NCBI GenBank assembly: GCA_949128115.1
Contig: OX421966.1
Span: 69,747,416 to 69,811,415 of the forward strand
Origin: Anaspis maculata
Lineage: Eukaryota > Arthropoda > Insecta > Coleoptera > Scraptiidae
DNA length: 64,000 bases
Direction of reading: 5' to 3'
Part shown: positions 57,292 to 64,000 of the stretch, in pieces
How positions within the stretch are numbered: position 1 is the first letter of the stretch
Layout of the letters: the number at the start of each line of letters is the position of its first letter
Notes under the pieces: generated by a model
The model's database searches: none
What the model saw: the letters and a program-made list of their open reading frames with translations, nothing else
Told to the model about the DNA's origin: nothing
Translations under genes and position numbers: made by a program

Positions 57292-58023
57292 TTAAAAATT
57301 ATACCCATCACGTTTTAGGTGTAGTCCTACACTAACGACTTCCTTTCCAAAACTGACCAAATCACCATCTTGATCTAATATTTTAATAGATATTTCATTA
57401 ATTATGTTGGTTGTGATTGGTAAATAAATGATATTTTTTGGCACTTCGATTATTTTATATCCCGGAGGAACTCGAGGGAAAAATTGGTGAATGTAGTGAA
57501 CAACTTGACCGTTGTGATAGGAGCCTGTGGCAATGTTGCAATCTACACATAAGGAATTAATCTTCAAAATATTGCTTTGATGCGGTGATTGATGACTAAT
57601 GTTGGATGAATCAAGTTTTTCACGATTAAACCCCAATAGAGGCGCAATTGAGTTTTCCACGTTAAAATCTACGGTTTCCGAGCATTGCAAATGTGTTTTC
57701 ATCGTATTGTTGTTACCGACTAATTCAAAATGAGGATTAACAAATTTCTTCCCCCTCATACTGCTATTCACAAAATCTGATATAGCGCTTATTTCGTATG
57801 CTCCAATGGGTATGGTAATTTTTTCCTTGCCAATTTTAATAACATTATTGTTTGCGGTAACGTTAGCGATAGAATTAAAAGACTCAAAATCAGTTAAACC
57901 TATTACATATGTCACGTTTTTCGGTAATACGATGGGCGGGGTGAACTTTGAAGTCAAAATGGAACTTTTCCCAGACAGAGTGAAAAATGATGACATTTTG
58001 TTCACACCAGAGCTACCACTCAA
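57292..58023 (-). CDS. Minor capsid protein, penton-like single jelly-roll
   Basis: This 243-aa protein is encoded directly upstream of the major capsid gene on the same strand. It is beta-rich with a proline-rich start (FTPPIVLPKNVTYVIGL), a central LLGF segment and a C-terminal strand region. It matches the penton proteins of Polintons in size, order and general pattern. Predicted to form the pentameric vertices. It starts 10 bp after the protease stop, so the two are probably transcribed together. Confidence 0.75.
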   Translation of the reverse strand: MSGSSGVNKMSSFFTLSGKSSILTSKFTPPIVLPKNVTYVIGLTDFESFNSIANVTANNNVIKIGKEKITIPIGAYEISAISDFVNSSMRGKKFVNPHFELVGNNNTMKTHLQCSETVDFNVENSIAPLLGFNREKLDSSNISHQSPHQSNILKINSLCVDCNIATGSYHNGQVVHYIHQFFPRVPPGYKIIEVPKNIIYLPITTNIINEISIKILDQDGDLVSFGKEVVSVGLHLKRDGYNF

Positions 58024-58033
58024 CTGACAAGAT

Positions 58034-58378
58034 TCACTGATGTGAATTCAAATATAAAAATTTTAGACACAAATTACCACATTCATAAGAGTTGAAATTT
58101 TGGTATCTGTTATAGTTATAAATTATGTTAGGGCTACCAACACTCCGAAAATATTTTATCACCTCCAAGGGAGGTTTCAAATTGCCCATACTATCGAAAT
58201 ATTTGATGCTTTTCCCGTTTATGACAAAGGCTGTCCAATGCGTACCAGGATTATTTTTATCATCCAAATTGAGGATCGCACACTCGTTTTCAAATGGTTT
58301 TGATGGAAGATTGTTGCGCATGTAGACACCACGGAAATGGGGAATTTTTAGTATTTTTGCATAATATTTCAAGTCCAC
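58034..58378 (-). CDS. Adenain-type cysteine protease
   Basis: This 114-aa protein shows the adenovirus-protease triad pattern: GTHWTAF (H47), YFDSMG (D62) and SYECGNLCLKFL (C100), with a glutamine (Q93) upstream of the cysteine. Polinton and adintovirus proteases process capsid precursors during particle maturation. It is somewhat short at the N-terminus compared with adenain (about 200 aa), but similar to other Polinton proteases. Intact. Confidence 0.9.
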   Translation of the reverse strand: MDLKYYAKILKIPHFRGVYMRNNLPSKPFENECAILNLDDKNNPGTHWTAFVINGKSIKYFDSMGNLKPPLEVIKYFRSVGSPNIIYNYNRYQNFNSYECGNLCLKFLYLNSHQ

Positions 58379-58404
58379 ATCTGTTAGAGCACGTGTTGGT
58401 AGCT

Positions 58405-58878
58405 TTATTGGTAGTTTTTTTTATATGGCGCAAGGTATAGTCCTAATCCTTTCTGATGTGCTTTCAAACGGAAACCTTTCCCCAGCGCTATAGACTCCAT
58501 GGTTTGATTATGTCTGTGGGATTCTTTGAGTTGCTCGGCAGCACTTTTCGCATCGTTGACCGCCTTGGCAATTCCTGCAGCTCCACCACTTAAAGCTCCC
58601 AAGGCAGATAATGCAGCAAAAATTGGAATGAGTGGGAGGAAGCCGCCAACTTTTGGTATAGGGATGATGCGTTGCGTTGGGTGTAAGACTTGTTTGTTTT
58701 TTATAGAACGCAGTGCGTCTTGAATTGAACCTTGCAAATTAGGGTTTGGTTTTCCTCGGAGACGTTTCCGAATTGCAGCAACAGCTTTCTTGAAGCTAAA
58801 AACACCACCAATACGTTTTTTTCCATGGTGTTTTCTCCGTCTTGGTTTAGCTCTGCTACTAATCCTTACAGTTCCCAT
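58405..58878 (-). CDS. Basic membrane-active core protein (adenovirus pVI/pX-like)
   Basis: This 157-aa protein begins with a very basic segment (RAKPRRRKHHGKKR, about 9-22). A glycine/alanine-rich hydrophobic stretch follows (GGFLPLIPIFAALSALGALS, about 78-97), then an amphipathic helix. The order fits adintovirus proteins that combine a DNA-condensing core part with a membrane-disrupting helix as in adenovirus pVI and pX. It lies next to the protease that would cleave it. The function is inferred from composition and position. Confidence 0.7.
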   Translation of the reverse strand: MGTVRISSRAKPRRRKHHGKKRIGGVFSFKKAVAAIRKRLRGKPNPNLQGSIQDALRSIKNKQVLHPTQRIIPIPKVGGFLPLIPIFAALSALGALSGGAAGIAKAVNDAKSAAEQLKESHRHNQTMESIALGKGFRLKAHQKGLGLYLAPYKKNYQ

Positions 58879-59039
58879 CTCGGCAAATCAGCAACGTAAC
58901 AATTTGTGTGAATAAGATGCGTTCGATACCTTTTATACTTTTTTGAAATGTGAGAGTTATGTAGTATGTGTGAGCGGGAGATGACTGTAACACCATCTCC
59001 TGTGAGAAAGTAAAACCAACATAAACCATGCACATGTCT

Positions 59040-59363
59040 TTATTGCAACTTTTTCTTCATAGCCACAACAAATTTACAATCTTTAGAGTATTTTTCATGC
59101 TCCTTCAGAGGTGAGTCATCATGCCTCCACTTGAATACTTCAATTCGACAGAAAGGACAAGCCACCATATCTCCCCATTTTGTGTAGAAGAATCCCGCAA
59201 ACGCCAACGATTCAGGTGTTAGCACTCCTTGCCAGTTGTTGAAGGTTTTCAGGCGAATGCGGTATGAATACAGCTCAGTAGTGTGGTCTTCAAGACACAT
59301 GGTAGATAAAGTGATGCCTCTATGGAAATGACTTTGTTGTACTTTTATACATGCTCCACACAT
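59040..59363 (-). CDS. Single-BIR IAP-like protein
   Basis: This 107-aa protein has one BIR zinc-binding domain: R.KTFNNW at about 37-44, LAFAGFFYTKWGD at 53-65, then C69-x2-C72-x16-H89-x6-C96, exactly the BIR spacing. No RING or second BIR is present. BIR proteins of insect viruses bind caspases or their regulators and delay cell death; a similar role is inferred here. It lies between the virion genes and two small helical protein genes. Upstream CxxC (C2, C5) is unusual and may reflect a further metal site. Confidence 0.88.
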   Translation of the reverse strand: MCGACIKVQQSHFHRGITLSTMCLEDHTTELYSYRIRLKTFNNWQGVLTPESLAFAGFFYTKWGDMVACPFCRIEVFKWRHDDSPLKEHEKYSKDCKFVVAMKKKLQ

Positions 59364-59482
59364 GTTTCTATTAAACCGGTTACCTTCACTCTTGGCCTTG
59401 GAGTGGGTAGTAGGGATTTTTTGAATTAGAGTGGGGATAGGATGATATAAAGCTACAAGTACTCTGCTGTTTAAAAGACATC

Positions 59483-59833
59483 ATGTGTGAGGTAGAGTGG
59501 AAGATTGTGAGAGAGTGTGTGAAAGCTGCACGTTCCCTGCTGTATGACCTGCGGTTACAATTTCTGGAGGATGCCCTTATTAGATACTGCGACGTTGATG
59601 ACCAGCAACTATATTTCGATGAATGCATAAGATATCGACAAGGAGAAGAGTACTGCACCCAATATCTTGCAAATGAGATATCTATTCGGCGTTTATACAG
59701 ATTGCTGTCTGGAATAAAGTTATCATCATTTTTGAAGCAAGTGGAACCGTTCATACTTGAAGACTACGACGAGGAAGAAGAAGAAGAAGAAGAAGAAGAA
59801 GAAGAAGAGGAAGGAGCAGAAGATGACTCCTAA
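59483..59833 (+). CDS. Small helical protein, Polinton family member (E2, second copy)
   Basis: This 116-aa protein has a helical part of about 92 residues followed by a run of some 17 glutamates. It aligns with the E1 protein at 18,481: VRECVKAA helix, LEDALIRY helix, G-E-x-C segment, ISIRRLYRLLSGI, then VEPFILEDY. The acidic tail is encoded by a GAA repeat, so its length is probably unstable. The gene is divergent from the BIR gene, with the two starts 119 bp apart. Confidence 0.7.
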   Translation: MCEVEWKIVRECVKAARSLLYDLRLQFLEDALIRYCDVDDQQLYFDECIRYRQGEEYCTQYLANEISIRRLYRLLSGIKLSSFLKQVEPFILEDYDEEEEEEEEEEEEEEGAEDDS

Positions 59834-60128
59834 ACCGCAAGAAACCACAACCTCATCAACCTGCGAAGAACTATTGAAACTTATTGAAAGTGTACATTCA
59901 GAATTGGTACATATGGAACTAAATTATATGCATGAAGCCGTTTATAGGATGGATGAAGTGAATTCTCACTATTATTATGAACAAGCCCTCACGTTCGGAA
60001 GAGCGGCAAAATTGTGTGAATTATATATTGATAATCAGATATGTTTGATTTGTTTATATGAACAAATGCGTATACTTGACTTGGTAGAATATTTACCACA
60101 AAATGTATTACCTGATAATAATTCTTGA
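59824..60128 (+). CDS. Small helical protein, Polinton family member (E2, third copy)
   Basis: A longer frame opens at 59,757, but that start would encode a lysine run inside the previous gene's GAA repeat. ATG 59,824 is preferred and overlaps the previous gene's end by 10 nt. This gives about 101 aa. Family features are the EELLKLIESV helix, a HEAVYRMDEV helix, AAKLCELYIDNQICLICLYE and a terminal LP..VLP. It is likely a tandem duplicate of the preceding gene, now diverged. Confidence 0.65.
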
Positions 60129-60165
60129 TACCAGAAATAAAAAACCTGTATGAATATTATTTCTT

Positions 60166-60609
60166 TTATTCCATTTTAAAATAATCATGTAAAAAAAATA
60201 CATTTGCCAAGGCGCAAACGGACGGTGTACTTGTGTGATAGAAACAAGCAGGTTCACAAGCTGTGATGTTTGGTTGTTCAGGTAGTTGTACAATTGGGGT
60301 TGACGTATACTTTTGCAAATATCCAGCCTTCTCCTGCCCTTTCACATACACTGCTTCTTCAAGCTGTGTGAGTTTTTTCACTATCTCTCCAAAGCGATGC
60401 ATAGGTGTGTGACCTTCAACCCAGTCGATTGTGTGATGGTTGCTCATTACCCAGCGAGCTTCTTTCTGTTGCGCTGATGGTAGATGATCCATCGGAAAAG
60501 GTGCTTTGAAGACAAAGTGTGCAATTTTTGTTCCATCATACGCTGCCATCTCTTTAGCAATTAAATTATTTTTATCACCTTTAAAGCATTGAACATCCAG
60601 AACTAACAT
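60166..60609 (-). CDS. Uncharacterised E2 protein, 147 aa
   Basis: It begins MLVLDVQCFKG, with a hydrophobic strand ending in aspartate, continues with KEMAAYDGTKIAHFVFKAPFP and a YVKGQEKAGYL segment, and ends in a cysteine/histidine-rich part. A leading LD-x strand followed by K-G-x-E-K would fit an RNase-H-like fold. I recall similar proteins in insect mobile elements, but cannot give a function. It lies between the helical protein genes and the polymerase, on the polymerase strand. Confidence 0.6.
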   Translation of the reverse strand: MLVLDVQCFKGDKNNLIAKEMAAYDGTKIAHFVFKAPFPMDHLPSAQQKEARWVMSNHHTIDWVEGHTPMHRFGEIVKKLTQLEEAVYVKGQEKAGYLQKYTSTPIVQLPEQPNITACEPACFYHTSTPSVCALANVFFLHDYFKME

Positions 60610-60936
60610 TTTTTTTTATTTCTGATGGATATAATGCTCGTTCAACACAGTATCAACAACTAATGAGTGATACTTATGACCGTTTGAATTTATACTCCAC
60701 TGTGATGGGTAATTCATAGATAATTTCGATCTAAAATGTTTATTACAAAATCATATATTCACACATATCAAAGTAAATCAAACATATGTAACAGGTTATT
60801 ACCTAGCAATAACAACAATTATCAGTAACATTAAACAACCTATTTACATAAGTTTTCACAATATACACTTATAATATACACATTTTATTCGCTTACTGTA
60901 CAAACAGTTGATAAACAGTGGATGACTTATAAATAA
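60610..60936. other. Spacer between the polymerase and the 147-aa gene
   Basis: A/T-rich sequence of 327 bp without a supported gene. It likely holds the 3' end of the polymerase transcript and the promoter of the 147-aa gene. Confidence 0.5.
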
Positions 60937-63900
60937 TTAGCGTAGTTCTTCACACATGCGTAGCAATAAATCTAAATTTCGATCTACTACACTATCACAA
61001 TGTCCCAGTGCATATGTTTTCATGGAATCGTACCTTTTTATACGTTTATTATCACTAGTACTTAGAGCCAGCTTATACTGTAATTGGGTATACACAGTAT
61101 GTAATTTTGATTTGAAAGTAACAGCTTCACAAAATTTTGGAATTTCTTCAAACACTGCATTTTGATAATCTTGCAGCGTGATTTGTTTCTTTACAGCGGC
61201 ATAAGGAACCCCTTTTGCTTTCTTCTTGAATTTATCTTTCAACTTTAAATCTCCATCTACCACTATCATATATGTCTTTGCACAAAGACCTAAGAACTGT
61301 TTAATATACTTATTAGCATACTCGTCTTTCATCAAGCCGATTGTCGGTGGTGAAATTGGAATACCGTGAGGGTTATCTGGACTTAAATTGCTTGTGTCAA
61401 ATTTATCACAGTATTTTTTGATATCCTGGTATACGTCAGGAGTGAAAATTTCCAAAATCAAGCTGTCGGTGTCAGTATATAAAAGCTCAACATTGTCTTT
61501 GTACAAAGGTTTTATAAAATCATATAGAAAACTATATATAATTGATTTTGCGATTTCTAAAATGCAGAATCCTACATAAAGCGGACGATTATAAAAAACT
61601 TTCGTTTTCTTCATCTTGATGGCGCACAACGTTTCAGAGAAAATTGTCGCACTTTCAAAACTAGGTTTTGCTATCAAACTACCAGCCCCATATCGTTTGC
61701 GTTGGTTTTCCCAATGAGTAATAAGGTGAATTAGAACTCTTTTATCCAAATTTTCTAGAAATTTTCCAAAAATACTATTTATCATGAGCTTGAAAAAATT
61801 CTTTTCGAAAGCAGTCAAAGCTGCATTCCGAAGTTTAGTGTTCAAATCCACGTATGTTTTCAGCCATGACGATTGATCAAACATCAAAACTCTATGAACC
61901 TTTTTCAAAACCAGTCCGTGTAACAGAGCCTGTTTCAAAGTTCTATAGTGGACGATATACTTAGTTTTATCATACAAATTCGGAATTAATTTAGGTATAT
62001 TCGAGTTTTCAGGTTTCATGGTTTGTGGTAGGAAGGGTAGGCAATTATGCAAATCATGTAGCTTTTTGGGGTACTCTATGTCAATTTCAAGGACATACCC
62101 TTTATCTGACGTATCAGAAATATCTGCAATGTCCAATTTGGAAATTTCCTCCCCATTTAACCATTTGAAACCACCCGTAGGTAAAAATTCTGATTGAGCT
62201 TTCCCATACAAATTGGTTGCGTCCAAATACATGATATGTGATTCTGGTTTAGAGGTATCATAATCACTCAAGAATTTATTATTAGCAGTGGCTTCTCTTT
62301 TAGAACAAAGAGAAACCCCTCCTCTAATTGAGTTTTTAAAAAAATGGATCATTTCTAGGTCTGTTAAAAGTTCTAGTTCAATTCCGGTTTGTTTAAGCAT
62401 AGCAGCCCAACTAAGCGATGGGCTTGTAAAAAACTGACATGGATCTAGTTTATATGCCCCTAAACAAACTGTCCTGAAATTTTCAAATATATCAGTCAAC
62501 AGTAAAACATCTGATGTTAGATATAAATCTGAATAATCACCCAAGGTGTTGCATTCAAACAAATTCCAAACGGTGAGTGCTCTAGCATAATCTTTATCCT
62601 TTATTATTTCCTTAGTAAGATGATTGGTGAATTCATCTTTGCATGGTAATGTTGTATCACTCAATTTATCCAAATTATCAACATATGAATACGGAAAAAC
62701 ACCTTTTTGGCGGATTAAATCAAATTTGTCAGTATTACGGAAAAATGTTCTCACTGTTGGACATTGATCGGAATTTAAATTTTTAGATAGCTCAGCAAGT
62801 GATGATGACATGAACCGAAAAGAATCCAAAAATCGTAATTTTATATGAACGTCTTTGTTTTCGATATGATCGACTAAGATATTTTTCGAGAAACTGATAT
62901 ACTTTTCAGTATTTGTAGGGATCACGTCAACTTTTTCTTCATCGAGACATAGCGTTTTGATGAATAAATGACTGTCATACCCGCTGAGATTATGAAAGAA
63001 TACAGGTATGAACCTGGGAATTTTGTAGTTTACATTGCAAACCATATGTGCTGCCCCTCGATAACTACCACTAAGGTGGCAGTGATCTCTTGTTTTAACC
63101 TCGTTTTGACTAAACACTTTTCCGCATATGTGGCATGTTGTTGAATTTTGAAATTCTTGCTCTTGTACTGGTGTAATAACCATAGGTTTGACATGTTTTA
63201 GATGATTATGATAAATTCTAGTAACATTCGCTTCCAATTTTTCTATAAATACTCGTGGACAATTTGGACCACGATATATTTCAAATTTTGACAATGTGTC
63301 ATCAAAAGAACATTTGATATAATATGCGAAGGAATATGGAACGTGTTCCTGAATATCAACAGAGTATGATTTTTGTGTGCTTGGATGGACAGTATGGATT
63401 GGTTTGAGATACGATTCAAAGTCAGCATAAATTGTAAAAGGTACAACTAACTGTTTTTCGAAATTTTCATACTTTAAAATATTCTCAGGAATATTTTCGC
63501 CAAATTTATTAGTTTTTAGATCAGAAGTTGGCAACTGTACACAAATATGTTCACAATCATGCATCACATGCGCTCTCAATTTATCAGAGCTATAAAAGTA
63601 TTGAATGCATCCGTCACAGAAATGCTTGGTAACATGATGATTAGATATCTGAGCGGATACAAGCGCTGAAAAGTTTTTTATCCATGTATAATGCTGATGC
63701 CCCCAATCATCATTGATAAGCAAAAGATTCACATGCACAAGTCGCTTACATTCAGTATAATGCAAAGGACCCACAATCTCGTGCACAGTCTTGCCATCAC
63801 TAAAAACTTTTTCTAAACCATAGACGTTGATGGAGAGATTGTGTTTGGTTTCAAATTTCGGAATGTCGGGGAGTTTCATGGGGAATTCAAATCCCTCCAA

Positions 63901-64000
63901 GTTGAAAAAAGCAGAAAAATGTGGGTATGCATTCGTACCTGTTGGATTGCCTTTCGGGGTGACTAGTGCGGACATGATGCTCCAAAGGAAGCAATACTGG
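60937..64000 (-). CDS. Protein-primed type B DNA polymerase of E2 (partial, N-terminus outside window)
   Basis: The frame is open past its first in-window ATG at 63,975 to the right edge. The extra codons read FLWSI, matching the FLWSV in the E1 enzyme, so the true start lies outside. The roughly 1,020 visible residues contain a CDGCIQYFY...H.MHDC finger and the exonuclease motifs YADFES, FFHNLSGYDSHLF and YLTSDVLLLTD. Polymerase motifs are A (DATNLYGKAQSEFLP), B (MINSIFGK) and C (YTDTDSLIL). It is the replicative enzyme of the element and uses a protein primer in this family. No stop is seen. It is clearly diverged from the E1 enzyme, so E1 is not a simple deletion copy of E2. Confidence 0.93.
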   Translation of the reverse strand, partial: QYCFLWSIMSALVTPKGNPTGTNAYPHFSAFFNLEGFEFPMKLPDIPKFETKHNLSINVYGLEKVFSDGKTVHEIVGPLHYTECKRLVHVNLLLINDDWGHQHYTWIKNFSALVSAQISNHHVTKHFCDGCIQYFYSSDKLRAHVMHDCEHICVQLPTSDLKTNKFGENIPENILKYENFEKQLVVPFTIYADFESYLKPIHTVHPSTQKSYSVDIQEHVPYSFAYYIKCSFDDTLSKFEIYRGPNCPRVFIEKLEANVTRIYHNHLKHVKPMVITPVQEQEFQNSTTCHICGKVFSQNEVKTRDHCHLSGSYRGAAHMVCNVNYKIPRFIPVFFHNLSGYDSHLFIKTLCLDEEKVDVIPTNTEKYISFSKNILVDHIENKDVHIKLRFLDSFRFMSSSLAELSKNLNSDQCPTVRTFFRNTDKFDLIRQKGVFPYSYVDNLDKLSDTTLPCKDEFTNHLTKEIIKDKDYARALTVWNLFECNTLGDYSDLYLTSDVLLLTDIFENFRTVCLGAYKLDPCQFFTSPSLSWAAMLKQTGIELELLTDLEMIHFFKNSIRGGVSLCSKREATANNKFLSDYDTSKPESHIMYLDATNLYGKAQSEFLPTGGFKWLNGEEISKLDIADISDTSDKGYVLEIDIEYPKKLHDLHNCLPFLPQTMKPENSNIPKLIPNLYDKTKYIVHYRTLKQALLHGLVLKKVHRVLMFDQSSWLKTYVDLNTKLRNAALTAFEKNFFKLMINSIFGKFLENLDKRVLIHLITHWENQRKRYGAGSLIAKPSFESATIFSETLCAIKMKKTKVFYNRPLYVGFCILEIAKSIIYSFLYDFIKPLYKDNVELLYTDTDSLILEIFTPDVYQDIKKYCDKFDTSNLSPDNPHGIPISPPTIGLMKDEYANKYIKQFLGLCAKTYMIVVDGDLKLKDKFKKKAKGVPYAAVKKQITLQDYQNAVFEEIPKFCEAVTFKSKLHTVYTQLQYKLALSTSDNKRIKRYDSMKTYALGHCDSVVDRNLDLLLRMCEELR

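Larger units (their letters stand above)
47366..64000. mobile_element. Polinton/adintovirus-type element E2 (right end outside window)
   Basis: From 48,250 onward nearly all genes are Polinton or adintovirus genes: ATPase, integrase, PLA2, capsid proteins, protease and DNA polymerase B. The left end is proposed at 47,366, where AGTAGATAAAATAGGGGCG closely follows the pattern of the E1 terminus AGTAGAGAGAGAAGAGGGCG. The six preceding bases are TCCCTT. The GACCTT repeat array just inside recurs in miniature inside E2 at about 54,285, which supports it belonging to the element. The gene set is confident; the exact terminus is inference. Confidence 0.8.

Noticed and set aside
59757..59823. Upstream start for the third helical protein, giving a poly-lysine N-terminus
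   Set aside because: The lysine run is the other frame of the GAA repeat encoding the preceding gene's glutamate tail. The family pattern begins after ATG 59,824.

Overview
The window is eukaryotic nuclear DNA, most likely from an arthropod and probably an insect. The evidence is short spliced introns (about 50-90 bp), a family of M13 (neprilysin-type) metallopeptidase genes with signal-peptide exons, abundant minisatellites, several decayed retrotransposons, a mariner-type insertion, and three separate Polinton/Maverick (adintovirus-type) elements. I cannot name the species.

Layout. (1) 1-2,233: a broken Polinton remnant. It has an integrase C-terminus and a second Polinton gene on the minus strand, then a 59-bp satellite and an inverted copy of the second gene's tail. 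(2) 2.2-8.3 kb: non-coding DNA with three tandem-repeat blocks. (3) 8.27-10.88 kb: M13 peptidase copy A, frameshifted. (4) 11.2-14.3 kb: an array of GGAATGTTC-type repeats that matches heat-shock elements, split by a 1.2-kb inverted-repeat element. (5) 14.58-27.13 kb: a non-LTR retrotransposon (minus strand) whose reading frame is interrupted by a complete 11.5-kb Polinton-type element at 15,303-26,770. This element, E1, has long near-identical terminal inverted repeats and a perfect 6-bp target duplication (CACTTG). E1 carries a spliced protein-primed DNA polymerase B and three small genes, but no recognisable integrase, ATPase, protease or capsid gene. (6) 27.3-45.7 kb: retroelement debris, minisatellites and M13 copies B and C. 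B and C have intact nine-exon frames and lie in a roughly 3.4-kb segmental duplication. A 1.3-kb palindrome sits just upstream of copy C. (7) About 47.4 kb to the right edge: a second, nearly full Polinton/adintovirus-type element, E2.

E2 encodes, in order: a W-EDS family protein (+), packaging ATPase (+), a DUF8207-like protein (+), an unknown protein (+), a DDE integrase (+, broken), two unknown or helical proteins (+), a parvovirus-type phospholipase A2 (+), double-jelly-roll major capsid protein (-), penton-like minor capsid protein (-), adenain-type protease (-), a pVI/pX-like membrane-active basic protein (-), a single-BIR IAP-like protein (-), two paralogous helical proteins (+), an unknown 147-aa protein (-) and DNA polymerase B (-, runs off the window). 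Together this is a virion-forming, self-replicating, integrating gene set. Only the integrase is visibly broken, by a 2.3-kb mariner-type fold-back insertion and by one in-frame stop.

Main points for follow-up: E1 looks recently mobilised although it lacks its own integrase and virion genes, as a satellite of full Polintons would. Two uncharacterised gene families are shared by E1 and E2: the W-EDS protein with a conserved intron position, and a family of small helical proteins lying beside the BIR gene.
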